Made by a program: the position numbers and the translations under genes | The notes under the pieces: model-generated | Told to the model about the DNA's origin: nothing | The model's input: the letters and a program-made list of their open reading frames with translations, nothing else | Database searches by the model: none | Assembly: GCA_937967375.1 (NCBI GenBank) | Contig: CALCJF010000064.1 | Location: 1 to 64,000, forward strand | Length of the DNA stretch: 64,000 bases | DNA from: an uncultured Leucobacter sp. | GTDB lineage: Bacteria; Actinomycetota; Actinomycetes; Actinomycetales; Microbacteriaceae | Reading direction: 5' to 3' | Shown here: in pieces, positions 53,485 to 61,832 of the stretch | Layout of the letters: every line of letters starts with the position of its first letter | How positions within the stretch are numbered: the stretch's first letter is position 1

Positions 53485-54042
53485 CTAGGGTGCGTTGACG
53501 TGGCCTTCGTCGCGCCAACCCGTCGTGACGTCGACCCAGCCGTCGGCGCCGCTGAGCGCCTCGAACGCTGCGACTGCGACCTGCACTGCAGAGGTGCCGG
53601 TGCCTGCCGCTGGGTACACCGTCTCGAAGCGGCCGAGCGACTCGTCGAGAAATACGCGCGTGCCCTCGGGGTTTGCGAAGGGGCACACGCCGCCGATCGG
53701 GTGGCCGGTGAGTGTCAGCACGTCTTCGCCGCGAAGCATGCGGGGCTTGCCTCCGAACTGGCGCTTGAACGCGCCCCCGTTCACCTTCGCATCGCCGGCG
53801 GCGACCACGAGCAGCGCTCGTTCTGGCGCATCGGGGTCGTAGAAGCCGAGCGTCTTGGCGATCCTCGCGGGCTCAGTGCCGACTTTTGCCGCCGCGAGCT
53901 CTACGGTCGCGCTCGACTCTTCGAACTCAAGGATCGAGCCCGACCAGCCGCGCGCGAGCAGGTGCTGTCGGGCGGCTTCGGTGCTGGCTGGCGCGCCCTG
54001 CAGCGCCATATCAGTCTCAGGGATTGCCGTGCTGGCCACCAT
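53485..54042 (-). CDS. YbaK/prolyl-tRNA editing-domain protein
   Basis: 185 residues. The fold of aminoacyl-tRNA trans-editing deacylases is suggested by the conserved Lys in RIAKTLGF near 60, GDAKVNGGAFKRQF near 88 and GHPIGGVCPFA near 121-131. Such proteins clear mischarged tRNA (Cys-tRNAPro or similar). GAGAGG sits 4 nt before the ATG. Convergent with the acetyltransferase gene 29 bp away. Confidence 0.87.
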   Translation of the reverse strand: MVASTAIPETDMALQGAPASTEAARQHLLARGWSGSILEFEESSATVELAAAKVGTEPARIAKTLGFYDPDAPERALLVVAAGDAKVNGGAFKRQFGGKPRMLRGEDVLTLTGHPIGGVCPFANPEGTRVFLDESLGRFETVYPAAGTGTSAVQVAVAAFEALSGADGWVDVTTGWRDEGHVNAP

Positions 54043-54112
54043 TTCGCCTCTCTTCGTTGATGCGTCGATGTGCGGAAGGCGCCGGGGCGCCGACTCTCAG
54101 CCTAGCGGCGCG

Positions 54113-54625
54113 CTAGAACAGGCGACCGGCCTCGGAGGCGTCGGGTTCTTCGAGCGCGAGCAGCGCGCGCTTGCGGTCGAGCCCGCCTGCGTAGCCGGTG
54201 AGCGAGCCGTCAGCGCCGAGCACTCGGTGGCAGGGCACGATCACGCTGAGTGGGTTATGCCCGACCGACTGGCCGACGCGCTGTGAGAGCCCTTTGCTGC
54301 CGAGTTCGTCGGCGATCGCACCGTAGGTGACGGTTTCACCGTAGGGAATGCGCAAGAGGATCTGCCATACGCGCTGCGAGAACTCATCGCCTTGGGGCGC
54401 GATCGGCACGTCGAACGAATCGCGCTCGCCCTTGAGGTAGGCACGCATCTCGGTGGCGGCCTGCGCGAGCAGGCGATCCTCTTCGATCGAAACCACATCG
54501 CCGATGGCGTCGGCGGCCGGCGGGTACTTCTGCCCCTCGAAATATGCCCCGATCAGCGCATTGTCGTGCGCGACGAGCAGCATGCCGCCGAGCTCGGTGT
54601 CGATATACATGTGCCTCGTCGTCAT
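54113..54625 (-). CDS. ogt: Methylated-DNA--protein-cysteine methyltransferase
   Basis: 170 residues. Suicidal repair of O6-alkylguanine; the acceptor Cys is in IVPCHRVLG near 133, with the helix-turn-helix ETVTYGAIADELG and the C-terminal GYAGGLDRKRALLALE. The ATG at 54625 is 7 nt after TACTCT on the minus strand (54633-54638), so leaderless; the longer open frame continues into the divergent regulator and is not supported. It is divergent from a GlxA-type regulator with only 33 bp between start codons. Confidence 0.9.
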   Translation of the reverse strand: MTTRHMYIDTELGGMLLVAHDNALIGAYFEGQKYPPAADAIGDVVSIEEDRLLAQAATEMRAYLKGERDSFDVPIAPQGDEFSQRVWQILLRIPYGETVTYGAIADELGSKGLSQRVGQSVGHNPLSVIVPCHRVLGADGSLTGYAGGLDRKRALLALEEPDASEAGRLF

Positions 54626-54632
54626 GGGTTTC

Positions 54633-54652
54633 AGAGTACCGGCAGATAGGGT
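54633..54652. promoter_or_regulatory. Back-to-back leaderless promoters of ogt and the GlxA-type gene
   Basis: TACTCT on the minus strand (54633-54638) serves ogt; TAGGGT (54647-54652) serves the regulator starting at GTG 54659. The two -10 boxes are 8 bp apart, so each gene's -35 region would lie inside or beyond the other gene's start. Confidence 0.6.
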
Positions 54653-54658
54653 TGCAGC

Positions 54659-55600
54659 GTGAGGCGGGTCGCGGTCGTAGTGCTCGAGGGGGCGAAACCC
54701 CTCGATGTCGGCATTCCGGCGCAGGTCTTTACCACCCGGCCAAGCATGCCGTACTCGGTGCGCGTGTGCGGGGTGCGCGCCGGGCTCGTCTCGGGGGCAG
54801 ATGGGTTGTCGTACCACGTCGAGCAGGGGCTCGAGGCGCTCGAAGACGCCGACCTCATCTTCATTCCGGGCTATCTGCAACCCGACACGCATCCGGCACC
54901 GCGTGCACTGCTCGATGCATTACGCGCCGCGTACGCGCGCGGCGCCAAGCTCGCCGCGATCTCAACCGGAGCATTCGCGCTCGCCGAGACTGGGTTGCTC
55001 GACGGCAAACGGGCGACGACCCACTGGCACTACACGGCGGCGTTCTCGGAGCGATTCACGCAGATTGAGGTGAACGAGGGAGTGCTCTTCGTAGATGAGG
55101 GGCAGGTGCTCACTTCGGCTGGTGCCGCCTCTGGCATAGACCTCTGCCTGCACATTCTGCGCGCAGAGCAGGGGCTTGCCGCGGCGAATCACGCCGCACG
55201 GCGACTGGTTGCGGCCCCCTATCGAAGCGGTGGCCAGGCGCAGTTCGTACCCCGCAGCGTGCCAGCGCCGAGCGGCGAGCGGTTTTCGGCGACCCGGGAG
55301 TGGGCGCTCGCGCGCCTGCACGAGCCCCTCACGATCGCGATGCTCGCGGGGCACGCGCTCGTCTCGCAGCGCACCTTCTCGCGCGCGTTTCTCGAAGAGA
55401 CCGGCTATACGCCGATGCGTTGGGTGATGCGCGCCAGGCTCGATCTCGCGCGCGAGCTGCTCGAGAACACGCAGCTCAGCATCGACGAGGTCGCGGCGAG
55501 CGTCGGGCTCGGCACCGGCACGAACCTGAGGTTGCATTTTCGATCAGTGCTCGGCACGACGCCGAGCGAATATCGGCGCACGTTCACAAAGGGGGAGTGA
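54659..55600 (+). CDS. GlxA family transcriptional regulator (DJ-1/PfpI + AraC HTH)
   Basis: 313 residues. N-terminal DJ-1/PfpI-like domain (about 1-185) in which the usual nucleophile Cys of SxCTGAF is a Ser in ISTGAFALAETGLLDGK near 101-116, followed by RATTHW. The C-terminal AraC-type helix-turn-helix pair covers about 210-313 (LTIAMLAGHALVSQRTFSRAF, IDEVAASVGLGTGTNLRLHFR). GTG start, leaderless. Divergent from ogt, which it may control; the ligand is unknown. Confidence 0.9.
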   Translation: MRRVAVVVLEGAKPLDVGIPAQVFTTRPSMPYSVRVCGVRAGLVSGADGLSYHVEQGLEALEDADLIFIPGYLQPDTHPAPRALLDALRAAYARGAKLAAISTGAFALAETGLLDGKRATTHWHYTAAFSERFTQIEVNEGVLFVDEGQVLTSAGAASGIDLCLHILRAEQGLAAANHAARRLVAAPYRSGGQAQFVPRSVPAPSGERFSATREWALARLHEPLTIAMLAGHALVSQRTFSRAFLEETGYTPMRWVMRARLDLARELLENTQLSIDEVAASVGLGTGTNLRLHFRSVLGTTPSEYRRTFTKGE

Positions 55601-55762
55601 GCCCTGCGGGAGCGCCGTGCCTCATCGAAGTATTCAGACCTGAGTGGCGCGATCCTTTTGGATATCGGCTTTCTTGCCACTACCGCGAGTGCTGCGTTCA
55701 CGCCAGAATGAGAGCAACACCAACGTCTTTCAACCTTTCAAAGAAAGAAGAGCAACAAGACC

Positions 55763-56761
55763 ATGACTCGCCGCATTGCAATCAACGGATTTGGCCGCAT
55801 CGGGCGCGGGGTGCTGCGCGTGCTGCTCGAGCGCGACATCGACCTCGAGATGATCGCCGTGAACGACCTCACGAACGGGAAGATGCTCGCGCACCTGCTC
55901 GAGTGGGACAGTGTCTATGGCCGCCTGCGCCGCAAGATCTCGTTTGCCGACGGCGAGCTGCACGTCGACGACCTGCGCATCAAGGTGTTTGCAGAGCCCG
56001 ACCCCGCAAAGCTGCCCTGGGGCGAGCTCGGCATTGACGTCGTGCTCGAGTCGACCGGTCGCTTCACCGACGCGAAGGATGCGCGGAGGCACATCGAGGC
56101 GGGTGCGAAGCGAGTGCTCGTGAGCGCACCCGCGACGAACGCCGACCTGACCGTCGTGCGAGGCGTAAACGACGACCTGTTCGACCCAGAGGTGCACCAG
56201 ATCGTTTCGAACGCGTCGTGCACCACGAATGCGTTCGCGCCCCTCGCGAAGGTGCTCGACGATCTCGCGGGCATCGAGCAGGGCTTCATGACCACGGTGC
56301 ACGCCTACACGCAAGACCAGAATCTCATCGACGGGCCGCACAAGGATCCGCGCCGCGCGCGTGCCGCGGCGCTCAACATCGTGCCGACTTCGACGGGTGC
56401 AGCAAAGGCGATCGGGCTCGTGCTTCCAAAGCTCGACGGCAAGCTCTCGGGTACTTCGATGCGCGTGCCGGTTCCGGTCGGATCGATCGTCGAGCTGAAC
56501 GCCGCGGTGTCACGCGAGGTGACCCGCGAAGAGATTCTCGAGGCTTACCGTACCGCGGCAGGCGGCGAGCTGAAGGGCATTCTCGAGTTTTCAGACGAGC
56601 CTCTCGTGTCGTCTGACATCGTCGGCAACTCGCACTCGTCTATCTTCGACTCCGAGCTCACCGAGGTGCTCGGCAAGCACGTCAAGGTCACCAGCTGGTA
56701 TGACAACGAGTGGGGCTTCTCAAATCGCGCTGCCGAGATGCTCGAGAAGCTTGCTCAATAG
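55763..56761 (+). CDS. gap: Type I glyceraldehyde-3-phosphate dehydrogenase
   Basis: 332 residues, NAD(P)-dependent glycolytic enzyme. INGFGRIGRGVLR at 7-19, catalytic Cys153 in SNASCTTN, His in VHAYTQDQ near 180, and WYDNEWGFSNR near the end. A purine-rich AAAGAAAGAAGAG precedes the ATG. It is followed by a sugar-importer ATPase, not by pgk and tpiA, so it may be a second gap gene rather than the glycolytic cluster copy. The 162-bp gap before it shows no clear element. Confidence 0.95.
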   Translation: MTRRIAINGFGRIGRGVLRVLLERDIDLEMIAVNDLTNGKMLAHLLEWDSVYGRLRRKISFADGELHVDDLRIKVFAEPDPAKLPWGELGIDVVLESTGRFTDAKDARRHIEAGAKRVLVSAPATNADLTVVRGVNDDLFDPEVHQIVSNASCTTNAFAPLAKVLDDLAGIEQGFMTTVHAYTQDQNLIDGPHKDPRRARAAALNIVPTSTGAAKAIGLVLPKLDGKLSGTSMRVPVPVGSIVELNAAVSREVTREEILEAYRTAAGGELKGILEFSDEPLVSSDIVGNSHSSIFDSELTEVLGKHVKVTSWYDNEWGFSNRAAEMLEKLAQ

Positions 56762-56910
56762 ATTTTCGGGCGAGGATCACTGCGCCCGCGCGCTTGCACC
56801 TACGGGCGCAGTGCTAGCCTGAATGCGGCTTAACGATGAGCCGCGGCGGCCGTGAGGCCGTCGTCTTTCACAACGGATCGTCCGGCACGTACCTGCCGGT
56901 GGAGGAAATC

Positions 56911-58002
56911 ATGGCATCAGTCACGTTTGCAGGGGTGACCCGTACCTACCCGGGCAACCCGAAACCCTCGGTCGACGCGCTCGACCTCGAGATCGCCGAC
57001 GGCGAGTTTCTCGTGCTTGTCGGCCCCAGCGGCTGCGGCAAGTCGACCACGCTGCGCATGCTCGCGGGCCTCGAAGACATCGATGGCGGCAGTATTCTGA
57101 TCGGGGATAACGACGTCACCGGCGTCGCGCCGAAGGATCGCGACATCGCGATGGTGTTCCAGAACTATGCGCTCTATCCGCACATGACGGTGGCAGAGAA
57201 CATGGGTTTCGCTCTCAAGATCGCGGGTGTCGACAAGGCGACGCGAAGGGCTCGCGTTGAAGAGGTCGCCGAGCTGCTCGACCTGACCGACTACCTCGAC
57301 CGCAAACCGAAGGCGCTCTCGGGCGGCCAGCGCCAGCGCGTCGCAATGGGGCGCGCGATCGTGCGCGAGCCGCAGGTCTTCTTGATGGACGAGCCGCTGT
57401 CGAACCTCGATGCGAAGCTGCGAGTGCAGACCCGCACGCAGATTGCGTCGCTGCAGCGCCGGCTCGGCGTGACAACGGTTTACGTGACCCACGACCAGAC
57501 CGAGGCACTGACCATGGGTGACCGCATCGCGGTGCTCAAGGACGGCAAGCTGCAGCAGGTCGGCACCCCGCGCGAGCTCTACGGCGCGCCGAAGAACGTG
57601 TTCGTCGCGGGCTTCATCGGCTCGCCGGCGATGAATCTGCTGCCAGCGACACTCTCGGCTGGGGGAGTCGGCTTCGGCGGGCAGGAGTTCGCGCTGGCGG
57701 GCGAGGCCACTGGTGCAGGTGCGGGTGCTGTTGGCGCTGCCGTCGTGTTTGGTGTTCGCCCTGAAGACCTGCGTATCGCGGCGCCCGGCGAGACCGGGAT
57801 CGCGGCCGTGATCGACCTGGTCGAAGAGCTCGGTGCAGACGGCTACCTCTACGGCCACGTCGCAGACGGCGACCAGCGCCGCGACATCGTCGCGCGCGTC
57901 GATGGGCGCAACCACCCCGTTGCGGGCGAGACTGTGGCGCTCGTGCCCGACATGGCGCACGCGCACCTCTTTGACGCCGAGAGTGGCGAGCGCCTGAACT
58001 AG
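56911..58002 (+). CDS. ugpC: Sugar ABC transporter ATP-binding protein (MsmK/UgpC-like)
   Basis: 363 residues, CUT1-type ATPase shared by several carbohydrate importers. ATG 56911 has GGAGGAA upstream; the longer frame is unsupported. Walker A GPSGCGKSTTLRML, signature LSGGQRQRVAMGRAIVREP, Walker B FLMDEPLSNLDAKLR, H-loop THDQ and the C-terminal TOBE/OB region (VFGVRPEDLRI) are visible. No permease or binding-protein genes are adjacent, as is usual for a multitask ATPase that serves distant importers. Specific substrate unknown; the symbol is by family. Confidence 0.88.
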   Translation: MASVTFAGVTRTYPGNPKPSVDALDLEIADGEFLVLVGPSGCGKSTTLRMLAGLEDIDGGSILIGDNDVTGVAPKDRDIAMVFQNYALYPHMTVAENMGFALKIAGVDKATRRARVEEVAELLDLTDYLDRKPKALSGGQRQRVAMGRAIVREPQVFLMDEPLSNLDAKLRVQTRTQIASLQRRLGVTTVYVTHDQTEALTMGDRIAVLKDGKLQQVGTPRELYGAPKNVFVAGFIGSPAMNLLPATLSAGGVGFGGQEFALAGEATGAGAGAVGAAVVFGVRPEDLRIAAPGETGIAAVIDLVEELGADGYLYGHVADGDQRRDIVARVDGRNHPVAGETVALVPDMAHAHLFDAESGERLN

Positions 58003-58088
58003 CGCTGCTGACTCCGGGGCCGCTCAGAGCGGCTCGCCGAGAGGCACAGAAACGTGCGAGCGTCACGCTGAGCGGTTCCCGACTGGTT

Positions 58089-58173
58089 CCCTGAGCGTCA
58101 CACAAACTGGCGAGCGTCACCAAAGAGTACAGTGCTTTTTGGTGACGCTCGCCAGTTTCTATGACGTTCAGGG
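58089..58173. repeat. Long palindrome with 36-bp arms after the UgpC-type gene
   Basis: Arms 58089-58124 and 58138-58173 agree at 33 of 36 positions, including a perfect 21-bp inner stem (58104-58124 with 58138-58158; core CTGGCGAGCGTCACC). A 13-nt loop separates them. A third, partial copy of the arm (ACGTGCGAGCGTCACGCTGAG) lies at about 58053-58073. The descending T-run is weak, so it may act as terminator or as something else. Confidence 0.75.
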
Positions 58174-58209
58174 TGTCGAATGAATGGGCCACGCGTCGCG
58201 CCGTCGACA

Positions 58210-58239
58210 TTGCCTCGCGGGGGCTTCAGGTGGTATCCT
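58210..58239 (+). promoter_or_regulatory. Predicted ssrA promoter
   Basis: -35 TTGCCT (58210-58215), 18-bp spacer, -10 TATCCT (58234-58239); transcription would start near 58246, about 113 nt before the mature tmRNA, with the left arm of the flanking inverted repeat inside the leader. Confidence 0.55.
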
Positions 58240-58358
58240 GTAAGGCCGGGTTGAAGCAACGTTTCGATCCGGGTTGATAATTCCACAGTGTGTGAGGTTG
58301 AGACCTGCGCAAGGCAATACGTGCTCTGCAGAAGAGCGCGAGATGCTGCGCGCGTCAA

Positions 58359-58726
58359 GGGGCCGATCGGTTTCGACACGTCGATTTGAGACTGTGAGAA
58401 GCGGGTCGAGGATGCGGAGTTATCTCGTTAACGCTCTTCGCAAAACATAGGTGCAAACGCTAAGCGCACCGACTTCGCTCTCGCTGCCTAAGCACGAGAC
58501 CGAGTCCGTCAGGCCGGGTATGCCTTCGCCCCGGTTCCTGGCGTCATTTAGAGGGCTTGCTGGTTCGTCGTGTTTCAGGGCGCACCGGGACTTTTACTGA
58601 AACTGGGCCCGTCGCTCTAGGTGTTCGTGACAAAGAGCGGGGCCGAGTAGAACGCTTCTACGAACTACACCCGTAGAAGGCATGGAATCATCGAAGTGGA
58701 CCGGGGTTCAATTCCCCGCGGCTCCA
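58359..58726 (+). ncRNA. ssrA: Transfer-messenger RNA
   Basis: The 5' end GGGGCCGATCGGTTTCGACAC and the 3' end GTGGACCGGGGTTCAATTCC with CCCGCGGCTCCA form the tRNA-like acceptor and T-arms; GGGGCCG pairs with CGGCTCC. The tag frame runs from 58453 to the TAA at 58489-58491 and encodes ANAKRTDFALAA. Four pseudoknot regions are expected between the tag and the T-arm. CCA is not encoded (CGA follows). It rescues stalled ribosomes with SmpB, whose gene is not adjacent here. Confidence 0.96.
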
Positions 58727-58732
58727 CGAGCG

Positions 58733-58878
58733 ATTGAAGCGAGTGAAAAGTAAGTTTATTTACTTTTCCGAGCTGATTGAGACTCGGAGGGTTTCCCCAC
58801 AGACGATTGAGGTGAGCGCAGAGCAAGCTTGTTTGCTCTTCCGAACCTATTGAAGTCTGTTTGAATGCGTAACATTCA
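58733..58878 (+). repeat. Two-copy 73-bp imperfect tandem repeat downstream of ssrA
   Basis: ATTGA motifs at 58733, 58776, 58806 and 58849 show a 43/30/43 spacing, i.e. two units of 73 bp (58733-58805, 58806-58878). Each unit has an AT-rich hairpin: AAAAGTAA/TTACTTTT in the first and AGAGCAA/TTTGCTCT in the second, followed by TTCCGA. The sequence is markedly AT-richer than its surroundings. A further small hairpin (TTGAATG/CATTCAA) lies at 58861-58878. The rest of the gap to 59001 includes the right arm of the ssrA inverted repeat. Confidence 0.6.
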
Positions 58879-59001
58879 ACACCGGTCATTAACCTCACAC
58901 ACTGTGGTCTTACATCTGCCGCTCACCGAATCGAGCGGCGCATGGTGTGCCGGGAAGTCTGGTCGGCGAGTCTCTGACAGCCCAGACCCTGAAAGACACA
59001 C

Positions 59002-60333
59002 ATGACAGCACTGTTCTCGCGTAGCGGCAAGAAGTCCCTTTTTCCGCGCAGCGGCTCGAAAGCAGAGTCGAAAAGGATCGGCGAGATCCTCAGAAAAGAG
59101 ACCGTTGGCGGCCTGCTGCTGGTCGCGGCGGCACTGGTAGCGATCCTTTGGGCAAACTCGCCAATAGCCGGCTCGTACTTTGCCCTGCGCGACTTTGAGA
59201 TCGGCTACGAGCCCTGGCATCTCAAGCTGAGCCTCGGGGCGTGGGCCGCCGACGGCCTGCTCGCGATCTTCTTCTTTCTCGTCGGCCTCGAGCTGAAGCG
59301 TGAGTTCGTGGCCGGCGACCTGCGCAGCCCGCGCACCGCGATCGTTCCTGTCGCCGCGGCCGCGGGCGGCGTGCTCGTGCCCGCACTCATCTATACGGCA
59401 TTCGTGCGGGGCGACGCCGACCTCGTGCACGGCTGGGCGATTCCGACGGCGACCGACATCGCGTTCGCGGTTGCCGTGCTGGCCCTCATCGGGTCGCGCC
59501 TGCCGAGCGCACTGCGCATTTTTCTGCTGACGCTCGCGGTGGTCGACGACCTGATCGCGATCGGCATCATCGCGATCTTCTACACCGATGAGATCTCGTT
59601 CGTTCCGCTCGGCCTCGCGCTCGTGACGATCGCCGTCTACGGGGTGATCGCGCAGCGCTACCGGTTGCTCTTCGGCCGCAATCGCTTCGCTGCCTGGCTG
59701 ATCCTGCTGCCCATCGGCGTGATCGCGTGGGCGCTCATGCACGCGTCGGGCATTCACGCGACGATCGCCGGAGTGCTGCTCGGCTTCACGATTCCAGTGC
59801 TGCATCGCCGGCGCGACGCTGAGAACGCCGTAGCGCCGGGCCTCGCCGAAGAGTTCGAGCATCGCTTTCGGCCGCTCTCGGCTGGGGTCGCGGTGCCGGT
59901 CTTCGCGTTCTTCGCGGCGGGGGTGTCGCTCGGCGGCTGGCAGGGCATCGCAGCTGCGGCCACGAACCCCGTCACGCTCGCGATCATCGCTGCCCTCGTG
60001 CTCGGCAAACCCATCGGTATCGTGGCAACCACCTGGGTGACCACTCGCCTGCTCGGCACAAAGCTCGACCCGTCATACCGGTGGATCGACCTCGCAGGCG
60101 TCGGCCTGCTCGCCGGCATTGGATTCACCGTTTCGCTGCTGGTCGCCGAGCTCAGCTTCGCAGCTGGATCGCCCGAACACGACTACGCGAAGGTCGCGGT
60201 GCTTGCCGCGTCGGTGCTCGCCGCCCTCATCGCTTCGGCGTTGCTCGGCGTGCGCAACATGCAGTACGCGCGAATCAACCGAAAGCTCAGCCAGAGCATT
60301 AGCTCAGCTGAAACCCCTGACCCTCAAGAATGA
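59002..60333 (+). CDS. nhaA: Na+/H+ antiporter NhaA
   Basis: 443 residues with about twelve membrane spans. RKETVGGLLLVAAALVAILWANSP opens the family fold; VGLELKREFVAGDLR, ATDIAFAVAVLALIGSR and the ion-binding LAVVDDLIAIGIIA (Asp-Asp near 180) are diagnostic. It exports Na+ in exchange for protons. The ATG at 59002 follows GACCCTGAAAGACACAC, a weak ribosome binding site. Its 3' end overlaps the convergent MoxR gene by 35 bp. It directly follows the ssrA region. Confidence 0.94.
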   Translation: MTALFSRSGKKSLFPRSGSKAESKRIGEILRKETVGGLLLVAAALVAILWANSPIAGSYFALRDFEIGYEPWHLKLSLGAWAADGLLAIFFFLVGLELKREFVAGDLRSPRTAIVPVAAAAGGVLVPALIYTAFVRGDADLVHGWAIPTATDIAFAVAVLALIGSRLPSALRIFLLTLAVVDDLIAIGIIAIFYTDEISFVPLGLALVTIAVYGVIAQRYRLLFGRNRFAAWLILLPIGVIAWALMHASGIHATIAGVLLGFTIPVLHRRRDAENAVAPGLAEEFEHRFRPLSAGVAVPVFAFFAAGVSLGGWQGIAAAATNPVTLAIIAALVLGKPIGIVATTWVTTRLLGTKLDPSYRWIDLAGVGLLAGIGFTVSLLVAELSFAAGSPEHDYAKVAVLAASVLAALIASALLGVRNMQYARINRKLSQSISSAETPDPQE

Positions 60334-61768
60334 GGGCAAGCACGCGGCGATCCTCGCGATGCATCACGCTTTCGACGAAGCGCGTGAGCGCGCGATCGAG
60401 CGTCACCGACCCCGCGCTGCCCGCAACCTTTTGCAGCACCGCGACGAGTGTTCTCGGCGCGAGCACCGCCTCGTCGAGCCCTGGGCGCCCGTCGATCTCG
60501 CGCTCGGTGCTGACGTAGTCGGTGAAGCCGGTGCCGTGGCTGCCGGCGAACACCTGCTGGCTGATGAATGCCGCCCGGGCGACCCGGGCCACTTCGTCGG
60601 CGGTGAGGCCGTCGGGCAGGGCGGCGCGCTCATCTACTACCGCCGCGAGCGCGAGCAGCGCGTTCTCTGACGGAAACTCTTCGAAGGCGTTCTCGGCGTC
60701 TGGGTAGTGCACGCGATAGCCGTTGGCGCCGAAGCGGTTGACGAGTTCGGCGCTGAGTCGGTCGAGGCCGCGGTAGCGATGCGGGGTCTGCTCGTTCGCG
60801 GTGGCGAGAATGGCGAAGCCCTGGGCAATGTGCACCTCGCGGCCCGCGTCTTCTTGCACCCCGAATCGGTCGCCTGGTCGCAACTGCAAGATTCGGTTGA
60901 GGCGCTTCAAGAACTCGGCAGGCATCGCGTTGATTTCGTCGAGGATCACCGGCCGACCCTCGAGCATCGCACGCAGCATGGGCCCCGGAACAAACGCGCT
61001 GAGGGTGGCACCGTGCTCAGCGCGTAGCTCGTGCGTGCCGATGAGCTGCGCGCTCGTGATATCGCCGTAGCCCGACACGAGCTCGGGCTCGCGGCCGAGG
61101 CCGTGCCTGGCCAGGTGTTCGGCGAGTGCGGTCTTTGCCCCGCCCGTCTCGCCGACGAGCAGCACGGGCTCACCGCGGGTGAGCGCGGGCATGGCCTCGG
61201 CGATGATGTCGCGCATCTGCGCGGTGAGCAGCAATCCGTCTCGCAACTGCTGCCGCGCCTCGCGCAGCCGCAGCGAGCCGAGGGCTTCGAGCACGGCGTC
61301 TCGGCGCTCGGGCGAGGTCAGGTGCTGCCGCCACGAGGCGGGAGAGCCGCCACCAGCGGCCCCGCTGCCAATCCCGGCGCTCGCCCCGGCGCCGGCCTGC
61401 GCAGAGGCGAGGCGCAGCGACCTCACCCGTGCCCGCTCGTCGGCGGTGAGCCGCCGCGAGGCGCGCGCCGCGGCGGTGACGAGCGCATTCGCTTGCCCGG
61501 CGCGCGAGCGTTCCGCGAGCTCTTCGCGTCTGGCGAGCGCCGCGATTCGCAGCGTGCGGGCGCGCTCATCAAGTGCGGCCTCGATCAGCTCTCGGTGGCG
61601 CTCGTCCTCAAGAATGTCGTTCAGCTCTGCCCCGAGCCGCTCCAGGCTCGCGAGGTGCCCGGCTCGCTGCTGCGCCCCTGCGCTGTGCAGCGCAATGCGC
61701 ACCAGTCTCATCTCTTCGCGCAACTCGAGCGCCTCGGCGATCACTGGGTTGGCTTCGAAGGGCAGCAT
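60299..61768 (-). CDS. MoxR-type AAA+ ATPase with N-terminal helical region
   Basis: 489 residues from ATG 61768, which is 7 nt after TAGCGT on the minus strand; a longer start at 61834 would overlap the divergent VWA gene. The first ~175 residues are charged and helical with a Gly/Ala-rich linker (SAQAGAGASAGIGSGAAGGG). The AAA+ core has Walker A GETGGAKTALAE (Lys212), Walker B VILDEIN near 273, sensor 1 ILATANE and an Arg finger candidate in LSAELVNRFG. MoxR ATPases work with VWA proteins as chaperone-like complexes; the partner is encoded divergently. Confidence 0.88.
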   Translation of the reverse strand: MLPFEANPVIAEALELREEMRLVRIALHSAGAQQRAGHLASLERLGAELNDILEDERHRELIEAALDERARTLRIAALARREELAERSRAGQANALVTAAARASRRLTADERARVRSLRLASAQAGAGASAGIGSGAAGGGSPASWRQHLTSPERRDAVLEALGSLRLREARQQLRDGLLLTAQMRDIIAEAMPALTRGEPVLLVGETGGAKTALAEHLARHGLGREPELVSGYGDITSAQLIGTHELRAEHGATLSAFVPGPMLRAMLEGRPVILDEINAMPAEFLKRLNRILQLRPGDRFGVQEDAGREVHIAQGFAILATANEQTPHRYRGLDRLSAELVNRFGANGYRVHYPDAENAFEEFPSENALLALAAVVDERAALPDGLTADEVARVARAAFISQQVFAGSHGTGFTDYVSTEREIDGRPGLDEAVLAPRTLVAVLQKVAGSAGSVTLDRALTRFVESVMHREDRRVLALILEGQGFQLS

Positions 61769-61832
61769 GCTCGTCACGCTACCACGCGGGCGAAGCGAGC
61801 CCGAACCCCGGCGCTGCGAGTAGGGTGAACAC

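Larger units (their letters stand above)
58283..58907. repeat. 17-bp perfect inverted repeat flanking ssrA
   Basis: CCACAGTGTGTGAGGTT at 58283-58299 and its exact complement at 58891-58907 bracket the tmRNA gene. Flanking bases do not match, so the repeat is exactly 17 bp. In the precursor the arms could pair to a closing stalk. Confidence 0.8.

Noticed and set aside
58240..58280. Possible tRNA-like T-loop (TTTCGATCC) before ssrA
   Set aside because: No acceptor, D or anticodon arms can be drawn around it.
58727..59001. Genomic island attachment at the ssrA 3' end
   Set aside because: No integrase gene and no second copy of the ssrA 3' end within the window; the following gene is an ordinary nhaA.
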